The position numbers were made by a program, and so were the translations under genes. This document shows, in pieces, positions 49,047 through 57,481 of a stretch of DNA of 64,000 bases. The notes under the pieces are model-generated. The model saw nothing but the letters and a program-made list of their open reading frames with translations, searched no databases and was not told the origin of the DNA. Origin of the DNA: an uncultured Acidobacteriia bacterium (GTDB lineage Bacteria; Acidobacteriota; Terriglobia; Bryobacterales; Bryobacteraceae); NCBI GenBank assembly GCA_903875575.1, contig CAIQWJ010000010.1, positions 57,417 to 121,416 on the forward strand, given 5' to 3'. Each line of letters opens with the position of its first letter. The stretch's first letter is position 1.

Positions 49047-50288
49047 TTAACCCAGAACCTTCCGGCAATAATCGGTGCATTTCTTCACTTCCTTCACCGC
49101 ATCCGAGCCTTCCGGAATGTCGTACTCCTGCTCGATCGAGACAGGCATCGTCCACTTGTTCTTCGATACCGTCTGAAGAATCTCCTGAATCGGCGTCTCG
49201 CCCGTACCCCACGGCAGGTTGAGCGCACAGTGGGCCACCGTCGTCCGGTCCTTCAGGTGGAAGCTGGCAATCTTATCGTGGAACTTGTTGAGGAAGTCGA
49301 GCGGCGATCCGCCAGGATTCGTCGCCGCCATGAAGTGGCCAAGATCCACATTCGCCATGTTGCCCTTCGAAATCTCAAACGCATCGTTGAAGGCCGTCAT
49401 GCTGCCCTGCTGGTGCGAGTGATACGCCGAGGTCAGCTTGTGCTTCAGCGCCGCGTCGCCCAGTCGCTTCAGCGTCGCCGCCGCAGTGGGGCCAGCCGGC
49501 AGTTCGCTCGTGAAATGCGTCGCACCCAGAGCCGTCGCCGCGTTCAGCATGAACTCCAGATCTTCGTCCGTGGTCATCGGCAGATCTTTGATCGCGTAGA
49601 TCGTCACACCCGCGTCGTTGTACATCTTGCGCAGGCTCTTGAACACGTCCATCGAGAGACCCAGGCGCCACTTCCGCTCAGCATCCGCCGCCGCAACCTG
49701 TTCCGGCGTCTGTGCGCCACCGCGCCCACCGCCACCGCCGCCCGGTCCACCTGCAAAGCCGCCACCCGAACCGCCCCGGCCGCCCGCTGCCAGGCCTGCG
49801 CCCGATCCGCCCCGGCCGCCAGCCTGTCCACCGCCGCGTCCCGCAGGACACGAAACGCCATTCCACTGCCCAGCCGGCTGGTCATTGCCAAAACCGACCT
49901 TCATATTGGCTACTATCGGGTACGTCACTGCCGGACCACGTCCGCCACCGCCGCCCGGTCCGCCGCCACGCCCACCGCGTCCGGCATTGGCTGCTGCCGC
50001 CGCCGCTGCCGCGGGGCTCCCATCCCACTTGCCCTGCTTGCGCATGTGGTCTGTAATCGGACCGGCCATCAGTTCGCACGCGCTCAGCCCCGAATCGATC
50101 AGGTACTGCAGCGTTGCCTCGGCGCTCTGGTCCGGCATGCTGCGAAAACTATAGGTGATCGCGCCGATCTGTACGCCTTTGATCTTGGAGTTCGGTTTGG
50201 TCGCTCCCATCATGCTCGGGACAAAGCCCGACGTCGAAGCGAGTCCTGCAAGGGCGAAACGCCCCATGTCTCTTCTTGTAAATTCCAT
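49047..50288 (-). CDS. Sugar isomerase/epimerase-like TIM-barrel protein with Gly-rich inserts
   Basis: About 413 residues from the ATG at 50286-50288 (aaggagacacacaggat upstream). A Tat-like signal (FTRRDMGRFALAGLASTSG) leads to a xylose-isomerase-like TIM barrel: GVQIGAITYSFRSMPDQS at the start and DLGHFMAATNPGG, SFHLKDRTT and PVSIEQEYDIPEGSD at the end. Two long Gly/Arg/Ala-rich low-complexity segments (about residues 100-120 and 150-200, with GRGGSGGGFAGGPGGGGGGR) interrupt the first half of the barrel. Members act on free sugars; substrate unknown. The inserts are unusual. Confidence 0.75.
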   Translation of the reverse strand: MEFTRRDMGRFALAGLASTSGFVPSMMGATKPNSKIKGVQIGAITYSFRSMPDQSAEATLQYLIDSGLSACELMAGPITDHMRKQGKWDGSPAAAAAAAANAGRGGRGGGPGGGGGRGPAVTYPIVANMKVGFGNDQPAGQWNGVSCPAGRGGGQAGGRGGSGAGLAAGGRGGSGGGFAGGPGGGGGGRGGAQTPEQVAAADAERKWRLGLSMDVFKSLRKMYNDAGVTIYAIKDLPMTTDEDLEFMLNAATALGATHFTSELPAGPTAAATLKRLGDAALKHKLTSAYHSHQQGSMTAFNDAFEISKGNMANVDLGHFMAATNPGGSPLDFLNKFHDKIASFHLKDRTTVAHCALNLPWGTGETPIQEILQTVSKNKWTMPVSIEQEYDIPEGSDAVKEVKKCTDYCRKVLG

Positions 50289-50680
50289 ATCCTGTGTGTC
50301 TCCTTGAAGCCACTGCCCCATCCATTCTATACGCAATTTCCTGATGTTGTGCACTGGAATTCCCGTCCGACAAGATTATTTACAACCCGAACGGTTCGTC
50401 CAATACCCGCAAAGTATTGATTCGCCGATGCAGCGTAGGCGTTTTCGCCTGCGTCTTTCGGCGGAGAGGGCTCTTGCCACGGACCTCTAAGCCACTCAGG
50501 AACTTGGTGCCATCGCCGATTCCCGATGCTTCGAAGGCAAAATAACCCCGAGTCAACCCGGCGGCGCGTTCGAACTCGCCGCGCGCTTCCCTGTAACCTC
50601 GCACCAGCCACAAAACAAAACGTCCGGGGCACGACGATGTTTCCGGCGACCAGACAATCTACCCGTACCCCACAAACCCA
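50289..50680. other. Intergenic region with a REP-like hairpin
   Basis: About 390 bp. It includes the hairpin AGGCG-tttt-CGCCT (50437-50450), preceded by gcagcgt and followed by gcgtcttt, of the repeat type described elsewhere. Short minus-strand frames here (for example 50380-50613) are not supported by any recognisable family. Confidence 0.35.
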
Positions 50681-50758
50681 ATGTCTGCCGGAATGAGCAG
50701 CGCTCTGCGCGATGGGTCAGCCAGCCTCTGCCCTCCGCGAATCATTTACTCTGGAGGG

Positions 50759-51802
50759 GTGCGGCTTGCCTCCATCCTGATTCCTCTTATGGCTCTTCTG
50801 CCTGCGGCCATGGGGCAGTCGCCACGCTGGGTGATGCAGGAAAGCAAAACCCAGGCCAGCCTGCGTGGCGTGAGCGCCGTGGATCAAAACGTAGTCTGGG
50901 CCAGCGGGTCCGGCGGGACATGGTTGCGTTCCACCGATAGCGGCGTCAACTGGCAGTCCGCCACTGTCGCAGGCGCGGAGGATCTCGATTTTCGCGGGCT
51001 TCAGGCGTTCAGTGCGACCTCCGCGATTTTGATGAGCGCCGGCACCGGCACCAAATCGCGCATCTACAAAACCAACGACGCCGGGGCCCACTGGAATCTG
51101 CTGTTCACCAATCCGGATGCAGAGGGCTTCTGGGATTCCATCGCATTCTGGGATGAACAGCATGGCATCCTCGCCGGCGATGTAGTGGCGGGGCAAATAG
51201 CCGTATTCACCACAGAGGACGGTGGGCAGACGTGGAGCCGCCAGAAAATGCCCGCAGCGCTGGAGAAAGAAGGCGCGTTCGCCGCCAGTAATTCGTCCCT
51301 CACGCTGCGGGGCACTCGCGAGGGTCGGCAGGGACGCGAGAGCGTCTCTGAGCAATCGGTTTGGTTTGGCTCCACCAGGTCGCGCGTATTCCGGTCCACC
51401 GACGGCGGGATCACCTGGACTGTAGCGACCACTCCGGTGAGCAACACATCGGCCAGTGCGGGAATTTTTTCGCTGGCGTTTTCGTCGGAGAACGATGGTG
51501 TGGTGGTCGGTGGGGATTACTCGAAAGACGCGGAGCCGGAACACAACATCGCAGTGACCGCCGATGGCGGTCGTACGTGGACGGAGCCTGCAAAAGGCCC
51601 GGCAGGCTTTCGCTCGGCGGTGCTGTGGCTGCCGGATCTGAAGGCCTGGCTGGTGACGGGAACGTCGGGTTCGGATATCGGGTCGGCAGGAACATGGAAG
51701 ATGTTCGATGCCAGTTCGTTCAATGCTTTGAGCGGGAAATCGAGTTCGGCCGTTTGGGCGGTAGGCGCGAAAGGCCGCGTGGCCCGGCTGGAAATGAAAT
51801 AA
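50759..51802 (+). CDS. YCF48/BNR-repeat beta-propeller protein
   Basis: About 347 residues from GTG 50759 (ggagg just upstream, although very close) or up to 373 from an ATG at 50681. Signal peptide (LASILIPLMALLPAAMGQ). It has BNR/Asp-box repeats: STDSGVNWQSA, TNDAGAHWNL, TEDGGQTWSRQ, STDGGITWTVA, TADGGRTWTEP. The family includes HCF136-like assembly factors, but bacterial secreted forms are of unknown role. It sits at the border of the accessory region. Confidence 0.75.
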   Translation: MRLASILIPLMALLPAAMGQSPRWVMQESKTQASLRGVSAVDQNVVWASGSGGTWLRSTDSGVNWQSATVAGAEDLDFRGLQAFSATSAILMSAGTGTKSRIYKTNDAGAHWNLLFTNPDAEGFWDSIAFWDEQHGILAGDVVAGQIAVFTTEDGGQTWSRQKMPAALEKEGAFAASNSSLTLRGTREGRQGRESVSEQSVWFGSTRSRVFRSTDGGITWTVATTPVSNTSASAGIFSLAFSSENDGVVVGGDYSKDAEPEHNIAVTADGGRTWTEPAKGPAGFRSAVLWLPDLKAWLVTGTSGSDIGSAGTWKMFDASSFNALSGKSSSAVWAVGAKGRVARLEMK

Positions 51803-51905
51803 GGACGCTTCCGTTCGGGTGCCGCGAGTTGAGGTATCCCCCGGCCCATTTCTAAGGCTGATCCGCCATGGTCCTCCTGTGGCAGTGCTCCTTCGCTTCT
51901 GCTGC

Positions 51906-52121
51906 GAAGTGGTTGCCGTCCTTCGCACCGGCGAAACGATCATGGAATATCCTGACGACAAGCCATTTCACAGCCGCTGAATGCTTGGGTTTTCAGGCGG
52001 GCGTCCGCTTCACGTCGTTGCCGCGCTCGATCCAGTCACAGAAACCTGTCACGTGATCACGACTTACGTGCCGGCCCCGGCCATTTGGCAGCCGGATTTC
52101 CGCACCAGGAGGTTATCGTGA
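51906..52121 (+). pseudogene. Decayed DUF4258 toxin
   Basis: The frame ending at the TGA 52119-52121 reads EVVAVLRTGETIMEYPDDKP, then FHSR, an in-frame TGA at 51978-51980, then MLGFSGGRPLHVVAALDP, VTETCHVITTYVPAPAIWQP and DFRTRR. This matches the DUF4258 pattern (EYPDD-P.S.L, HVV-A-D, V-T-Y-P-P-W--D--TRR). The first third of the domain, with its conserved His, is not found upstream. The remnant overlaps the YgiT antitoxin gene (GTGA), the usual order of this toxin-antitoxin pair. It is broken both by the stop and by loss of the N-terminus. Confidence 0.8.
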
Positions 52122-52342
52122 AATGTGTTATTTGCAGGCAGGGTGAAACTCACCCCGGCAAGGTCGTCGCCACTCTCCAGCGCGGCGAGACGACCGTCAT
52201 TCTCAAAGGAGTACCGGCCGAGATCTGCGAGAACTGCGGCGAGTATTATCTTTCTGAGGGGGTTACCGGCAGCGTACTGGACCGGGCGGAGGCCGCCGTA
52301 CAGAATGGTGCCGAAGTCGAGATCCTGCAGTTTGCGGCCTGA
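52118..52342 (+). CDS. YgiT/MqsA-type zinc-finger antitoxin
   Basis: A 74-residue protein from GTG 52118 with aggagg directly upstream. It has CVICRQG and EICENCGEYYLSEG, the two CxxC knuckles of the YgiT (MqsA N-terminal) zinc finger. It usually neutralises a DUF4258 toxin encoded just before it. Here the toxin is decayed, so the antitoxin is left alone. A longer frame from 52085 has no support. Confidence 0.88.
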   Translation: MKCVICRQGETHPGKVVATLQRGETTVILKGVPAEICENCGEYYLSEGVTGSVLDRAEAAVQNGAEVEILQFAA

Positions 52343-52461
52343 ATCGTCGGATAGCGCCGGTGACCATAACCTGGGTACCGACCGCGACTGTTAACGAGCG
52401 GCGGCAGAGTCTATCTGCTCTGCCCGTTTATCACCTTTAAATCTCAGTTAATGTTAGTACT

Positions 52462-52523
52462 TGGCGCACGCACTTTGCGTGCCGCGTCGAGACTCTTCTC
52501 GACGCTGGTTCACGGGAGAAATA
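52462..52523. repeat. REP-like double-hairpin element, copy B
   Basis: Two hairpins: CACGCA (52467-52472) / TGCGTG (52476-52481) and GCGTCGAGA / TCTCGACGC around 52484-52505, then the tail GGTTCACGGGAGAAATA. Same order and tail as copy A at 11834-11898. It lies between YgiT and the DUF1778 gene, about 135 bp away from each. Confidence 0.6.
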
Positions 52524-52597
52524 CGCGCGTTTACCCGAACCGTCAGAACCTGAATCGCCTTCCGCTGATGTTCCGACTGGCTGTCCCTCCAGTTCCT

Positions 52598-52900
52598 TCA
52601 GCGACTCGTGGCGACCGGTGGTTTGGCAAAAAGCTTCCGAATCTTAGGTATCACGCGCGGTGGACGGTCGAGGGCCTCCATGAATTGGGCCCATTGCTTC
52701 GAGTCCAGAACAAAACCTGTCCGTTCAGAAAGCGACCGCTCGGCTTTCTCGCACGCACTCTCGAGAATGAAATCGCTCGCACTCTTTCCCTGCCGCGCCG
52801 CCGCAACCTTGATTATTTGCAACTGCTGAAGTGTAGCTCTCAGATCGAGTCTGACAGTGCGCGTCGGTGATCCGGTCGTCAGGTCCATGAATCCTTCCAT
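52598..52900 (-). CDS. Orphan DUF1778 (TacA-like) antitoxin
   Basis: A 100-residue protein starting at the ATG 52898-52900 (aaaaggacac upstream). VRLDLRATLQQLQIIKVAAA and QGKSASDFILESACEKAE form the ribbon-helix-helix of the DUF1778 family; LDSKQWAQFMEALDRPP is the usual toxin-binding segment. These proteins neutralise GNAT acetyltransferase toxins (TacT). No GNAT gene follows in the 255 bp to YgiT, so the antitoxin is alone. It is divergent from cas3. Confidence 0.85.
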   Translation of the reverse strand: MEGFMDLTTGSPTRTVRLDLRATLQQLQIIKVAAARQGKSASDFILESACEKAERSLSERTGFVLDSKQWAQFMEALDRPPRVIPKIRKLFAKPPVATSR

Positions 52901-53138
52901 GTGTCCTTTTATGGTGCGCGCATACCACAGAATGTGAAGTAAAATACCTCAACGGACACCCGGCAAAAATATTGGGTCTCAGTGTTCAAAATTAAGTGTT
53001 GCATCACTTCAGAAAACTGGTACCGTATGAAAGACGAAATACTTGGAGACCTGAGTTTCCTGCCGGGCCATTTCGCCTCGATTCTCTGCCGGGTGACTGG
53101 ATTTACTACTCAAGCAAGTCCGAAAAGACGAGTCCTTC
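52901..53138. promoter_or_regulatory. Divergent promoter region of DUF1778 antitoxin and cas operon
   Basis: 238 bp between the RHH-type antitoxin gene and cas3. It contains the imperfect palindrome TGGTGCGCGCATACCA (52912-52927, 12 of 16 positions symmetric), 12 bp before the antitoxin start, a possible operator for the antitoxin. AT-rich stretches at 52930-53000 may hold promoters. The cas3 ATG has no strong SD. Confidence 0.35.
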
Positions 53139-55460
53139 ATGCCCACACCATACGCTGATTTCTTTCGCAGTGTCACCGGAAATCCAATTCTTCCGTACCA
53201 GCAACGGTACGGCAAGAATCCATTCTCAAACACTCTGATGGTTGTTCCTACTGGCCTTGGCAAGACTGACTCGGTTCTTCTTCCGTGGCTCTATGCTCAA
53301 CGTCGCGCAGATACTGCCGCGCCAACCCGTTTGATCATAGTGCTGCCAAGACAGAATCTGACGATCCAGACCGCGAAGAACGCGCGAAAACGCGTCTCCG
53401 CTGCGGGTCTCACAGATAAGGTCCGCGTTCTGGAGTTGATGGAAGGTAGCAAAGATAACAGCGAAGACCCTTCATTGCGTCCGGATCACCCCGCAATTAT
53501 TGTCTGCACACAGGACATGTATTTCTCTAGGGCATTGAATCGCGGCTACGCAAGACGCCCTCCCCGCTGGCCCATCGATTTCGCGCTGTACAACCAGGAC
53601 TGCCTGATCGTGCTCGACGAAATCCAGTTGATGGACGACGCACTCGCAACATCCACGCAACTCGCATCGTTTCGCGGACAATTTGGAACGTACGGCGACG
53701 CGCCTTCCATCTGGATGTCCGCCACGGTCAATCACGCGTGGCTTCAGACCGTAGATACTACCGGGATACCGCCTCTGGTCGGTCTGGATGACGACGATCT
53801 TGCCACGCCAATAGCAGCCAAAAGATATCGCGCAGCCAAACGATTGACTGCCGCACCGCCGGAATGTCGCGATCCGAAAGACTGCGCCGCATTCGCATAT
53901 AAAAGGCACCAACCAGGGACCAGGAGCCTTATCATTGCGAACACAGTGCCTCGTGCGCGCGAAATATTCTCCGCCCTTCGTGAGCAGTTCCCCGGAGCGC
54001 TTCTCCTCCATTCCCGCTTTCGCCCATCGGACCGGAAACGCGCAGCGGATCTTCTGGTTGACTCGATTCCGCAAGAGGGGCAAATCGTAGTCTCAACCCA
54101 GGTACTCGAAGCTGGCGTGGACATAACCGCGCGACTCCTCGTTACGGATGTCGCTCCGTGGGGTAGCTTGGTTCAGCGCTTCGGTCGTGTAAATCGATAT
54201 GGCGACGATGAAGGCGCGGAGATCTGGTGGGTCGATGAGCCGGGGTATTCAAAACAACCGAAGAACTCAACCCTGCCGTACTCTCCGGATGAAGTCCAGC
54301 GGGCGTCCACGAGGCTCGCACTGTTGAAGTCGGCGGCACTCGCCGACTTACCTCCAGAGGACGGACCCGCGCCCTGGAACAACGTGCTGCGCCGTGCAGA
54401 CCTGCTCGATCTCTTCGATACCACGCCGGATCTTACCGGCAACGAACTGGATGTTTCGCGATTCATCCGGGATACCGACGACAGAAACGCATATCTTGCG
54501 TGGCGAGACTGGGAGGGCGACTCGGAACCACCTCCATCAACTCCGGAACTCGAGGATCAGGAACTCTGCCCCGTTTCCCTCGGCGACCTCCGCGAGTTCA
54601 TGAAGAAGCACCCGGTCTATGTTTGGAACTTTGCTACCGAGAAATGGAGCGAGGCCGATAGAGACAAGCTGTTTGCTGGGATGCTTGCCATCACTCGGGC
54701 AAAGGAAGGCGGCTACACCGCAGCGGAGGGCTGGTCGCCCGAAAGCAAAGTGAAAGTAGAACCCCTGGCTGGTGGCAAAGACGAGACGGAAGGCGACTCC
54801 AGTGACAAGCGGTCATACGTCCAATATCGCCAAACGCTCGTGGCGCACACAGCCCGGGTGATGGAAGAAACCGAAGTTCTGTTGGAATCCATAAATATCG
54901 AGCCCCGGCACGTCGAAGCGCTTCGCACTGCGGCCACCCGGCATGATTGGGGTAAAGCTCACCTGGTTTTTCAAAAAACGTTGCATCGCAACGATCCGTC
55001 GACTGACCTACTAGCCAAACAGCTAAAGGCGAACGCTGATCGGGGGCACGAGCGAAAGCATTTTCGTCACGAACTGGCCAGTGCGCTAGCGATGCTCAAG
55101 AGCGGTGATTCGGACCTGGCTACCTACTTGGTCGCTGCCCATCACGGAAAAATCCGACTCGGAATCCGTTCCATGCCGGGCGAAATGGAAGTTGATCGTA
55201 TTCCCACTGCTCGAGGAATCCGGGAAGGCGATACCCTCCCGGCATGCGAACTGGCGCCAGGAATATTTGTCCCCACTGTCGAACTCTCGCTCATGTCCAT
55301 GGAGTTTGGCGCTAAGGGTGGTTCGTGGACGGATCGGATGCTCCAGCTTCGCGACGACATTGGTCCATTTCGCCTCGCATATCTCGAAATGCTTTTGCGC
55401 ATGGCGGATGAAACCGCCAGTGCGAACCCTGGCCCGGAGGTGATCCAGTGCTCAAACTGA
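53139..55460 (+). CDS. cas3: Cas3 helicase-nuclease, type I-G (HD at the C-terminus)
   Basis: A 773-residue protein. The helicase is at the N-terminus: motif I VPTGLGKT (about 36-43), DEIQ box (LIVLDEIQLMDD, about 163), SATVN, and motif VI VQRFGRVNRYG. The HD nuclease domain is at the C-terminus: LVAHTARV, ATRHDWGKAHLVFQ (HD, about 601) and YLVAAHHGKIR. This order, helicase then HD, is known for I-G (formerly I-U) Cas3 and is the reverse of I-E. It unwinds and degrades target DNA after recruitment. It overlaps csx17 by 13 bp. Codon use is less C-biased than in neighbouring host genes. Confidence 0.92.
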   Translation: MPTPYADFFRSVTGNPILPYQQRYGKNPFSNTLMVVPTGLGKTDSVLLPWLYAQRRADTAAPTRLIIVLPRQNLTIQTAKNARKRVSAAGLTDKVRVLELMEGSKDNSEDPSLRPDHPAIIVCTQDMYFSRALNRGYARRPPRWPIDFALYNQDCLIVLDEIQLMDDALATSTQLASFRGQFGTYGDAPSIWMSATVNHAWLQTVDTTGIPPLVGLDDDDLATPIAAKRYRAAKRLTAAPPECRDPKDCAAFAYKRHQPGTRSLIIANTVPRAREIFSALREQFPGALLLHSRFRPSDRKRAADLLVDSIPQEGQIVVSTQVLEAGVDITARLLVTDVAPWGSLVQRFGRVNRYGDDEGAEIWWVDEPGYSKQPKNSTLPYSPDEVQRASTRLALLKSAALADLPPEDGPAPWNNVLRRADLLDLFDTTPDLTGNELDVSRFIRDTDDRNAYLAWRDWEGDSEPPPSTPELEDQELCPVSLGDLREFMKKHPVYVWNFATEKWSEADRDKLFAGMLAITRAKEGGYTAAEGWSPESKVKVEPLAGGKDETEGDSSDKRSYVQYRQTLVAHTARVMEETEVLLESINIEPRHVEALRTAATRHDWGKAHLVFQKTLHRNDPSTDLLAKQLKANADRGHERKHFRHELASALAMLKSGDSDLATYLVAAHHGKIRLGIRSMPGEMEVDRIPTARGIREGDTLPACELAPGIFVPTVELSLMSMEFGAKGGSWTDRMLQLRDDIGPFRLAYLEMLLRMADETASANPGPEVIQCSN

Positions 55461-57481
55461 CCCTGTCCGGATGTACTTCGACCCCGTTTGGCGGCTATCT
55501 CAAGGCGTTGGGAGTCCTTCGGCTGGTCTCCGAACAGGCGGACAATTCGGCCCGCGGTTGGTGGGACGGTGAGAATTTTGTGCTCGGGTCCGACCTCGAC
55601 GAAGTCGACCTAGCGGCTTTCTTCGTTGAGCAGTACTCTCCCACCCCAATCCTCGCGCCCTGGAACGGAGGCAGCGGATTCTACCCGAAAGATAATAGGG
55701 AAGGGATAGACGCGGTTGCCGACTCGAAGCATCCGCGGTTTAGCGTCTATCGTGCGGCCATTGCAATCTGTCGCCAACTGGACGAAGTGATCGCGGGCAA
55801 AAGCGACGACGAAGATGTACGCAGAACGGCAATTTTGCGCCAATGTCGCAACCGCCTGGATGATCGGGCCGTCGAGTGGTTGGATGCCGCGGTTGGAATC
55901 GCAGCCGACGGCAGTCGTTCCTTTGCACCCGTCCTGGGTACCGGTGGTAACGAGGGCCGTCTGGATTACACCAACAATTTCATGGCACGTCTTTCAGCTC
56001 TGCTGATTGCGCCTGATCCTAAAACACCCGTCAGAGAGCTAATCGGGAATTCCCTGTTTGGCTATCGAACCACCTCGTTGCAGCCGGGTGCTGCCGGGCA
56101 GTTTGATCCGGGCCGGGCTGGCGGAGCCAATCAAGGCCCGGGCATAACGTCTGAGTCCACAACCAACCCTTGGGACTTGGTGCTCACACTCGAAGGTGCC
56201 GTAGCATGGGCGAGCGGGCTATACCGACGTCAGGGAGCAAGCTACCGCAAGGTGCTATGTAGTCCGTTTACCGTGGGCGCGATCAAAGTCGGATACGGAT
56301 CGGCCTCATCGAAGGACGATGCCCGAGGCGAAATCTGGACGCCGTTGTGGCGGAATCCAGTTCGCTATGCGGAGTTGAAAACATTGCTGCGCGAAGGTCG
56401 TGCCAGCGTAGATGGCCGCCCTGCGGCGAATGCGCTTGAGTTCGCCGAAGCCGCCTGTTCACTCGGTGTTGACAGGGGTATCGAACGGTTTGTCCGCTAC
56501 AGCCTTCTTAAGAGACGTGGCGACAGCTACGTCGCGCTACCGGCTGGAACTTTCCCAACTGGATTCAGAAGTGAATCCGATCGTATTCGTCAATTTCAGA
56601 AGTTTTTCGATGTCGTGACACGTCGCGAACTTCCGCGCGGGACGGAAGAGCTTCGTCGTGGAGTGGACGCGGCGATTTTTCAGGTCTTGATGCGTGGCGG
56701 GAAGACACGCATGCGCGAATTGATGGCGGCCCTCGGGCGGATGCTCCGAAGAATGGCCACAACTTCCGATTCGCGCCTGCCATCACGCGGGCTCGACGCG
56801 TCCGACTGGTTGGAAGCCTGCGGCTTCGACATACCCGAAGTTCGCATTGCTGGAGCGCTGGCGTCGATTTTCAGTCGTGAGGTTGGCTCGCTGGTCGATA
56901 ACCTGTCCAGGGCCGACCAACGCTTTGCTTGGACTGGGCAGGGCCTTCCGCGCCGAATGGTTTCGGTGTTGGAACGCCGCCTTCAACTCGCCAATTCCAT
57001 GGAACTTGACGTGAATCCTCTGGGTGGCTCGTGCCCGGCACATCCGGGAGATGCCACTAGTTTTATCGAAGGTTCGGTGGATGACACTCTGATTGAAGAC
57101 TTGCTCTTCGCTTTCGCCACGCTTAACTGGAAGGGCTTTTCTGCTCCGACATTGCCCGGCACGGATCGGCGTCGTCAGGTTCTGCCGACTTATGCTGTTT
57201 TGAAGCATCTCTTTCTTGCAAGTGAGATCAGACGCGGAGACGAGCCGAAACGCCTGCGGGCGGACCCCCGTATTGTGTCTATTCTCAAGGCTGGAAATGT
57301 CGAAGAAGCAGCTGGAATTGCCGTATTTCGCTTGCGAGTGGCCGGTCTCAGCCCCCTCGAAGTGGACTATCGAGGCGGAATAGATGCGGGACGATTGGCT
57401 GCATCTTTATTAATCCCGGTAAGATCCGGGAATGTGCTCGGTGCTGGAATCTTTCGTGAAGAAGAAAAGGACAACTTATGA
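55448..57481 (+). CDS. csx17: Csx17, type I-G large-subunit protein
   Basis: A 677-residue protein starting at GTG 55448. LSGCTSTPFGGYLKALGVLR at the start, WWDGENFVLGSDLDE, and GGSGFYPKD match the Csx17 family, the I-G signature taken as the Cas8-like large subunit. Downstream are blocks such as NPWDLVLTLEGAVAWASGLY and RQGASYRKVLCSPFTVGA. It should help recognise the target and PAM within Cascade. It overlaps csb1 (ATGA) at its end. Confidence 0.9.
   Translation: MLKLTLSGCTSTPFGGYLKALGVLRLVSEQADNSARGWWDGENFVLGSDLDEVDLAAFFVEQYSPTPILAPWNGGSGFYPKDNREGIDAVADSKHPRFSVYRAAIAICRQLDEVIAGKSDDEDVRRTAILRQCRNRLDDRAVEWLDAAVGIAADGSRSFAPVLGTGGNEGRLDYTNNFMARLSALLIAPDPKTPVRELIGNSLFGYRTTSLQPGAAGQFDPGRAGGANQGPGITSESTTNPWDLVLTLEGAVAWASGLYRRQGASYRKVLCSPFTVGAIKVGYGSASSKDDARGEIWTPLWRNPVRYAELKTLLREGRASVDGRPAANALEFAEAACSLGVDRGIERFVRYSLLKRRGDSYVALPAGTFPTGFRSESDRIRQFQKFFDVVTRRELPRGTEELRRGVDAAIFQVLMRGGKTRMRELMAALGRMLRRMATTSDSRLPSRGLDASDWLEACGFDIPEVRIAGALASIFSREVGSLVDNLSRADQRFAWTGQGLPRRMVSVLERRLQLANSMELDVNPLGGSCPAHPGDATSFIEGSVDDTLIEDLLFAFATLNWKGFSAPTLPGTDRRRQVLPTYAVLKHLFLASEIRRGDEPKRLRADPRIVSILKAGNVEEAAGIAVFRLRVAGLSPLEVDYRGGIDAGRLAASLLIPVRSGNVLGAGIFREEEKDNL

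Noticed and set aside
48721..49212. A 163-codon minus-strand frame before the collagen-like gene end
   Set aside because: It overlaps the terminator and 3' end of the isomerase-like gene and is Arg/Gly-rich without a domain.
53026..53157. A 43-codon frame (MKDEILGDLSFLPGHF...) just before cas3
   Set aside because: No SD, no similarity, and it overlaps the cas3 start in another frame.
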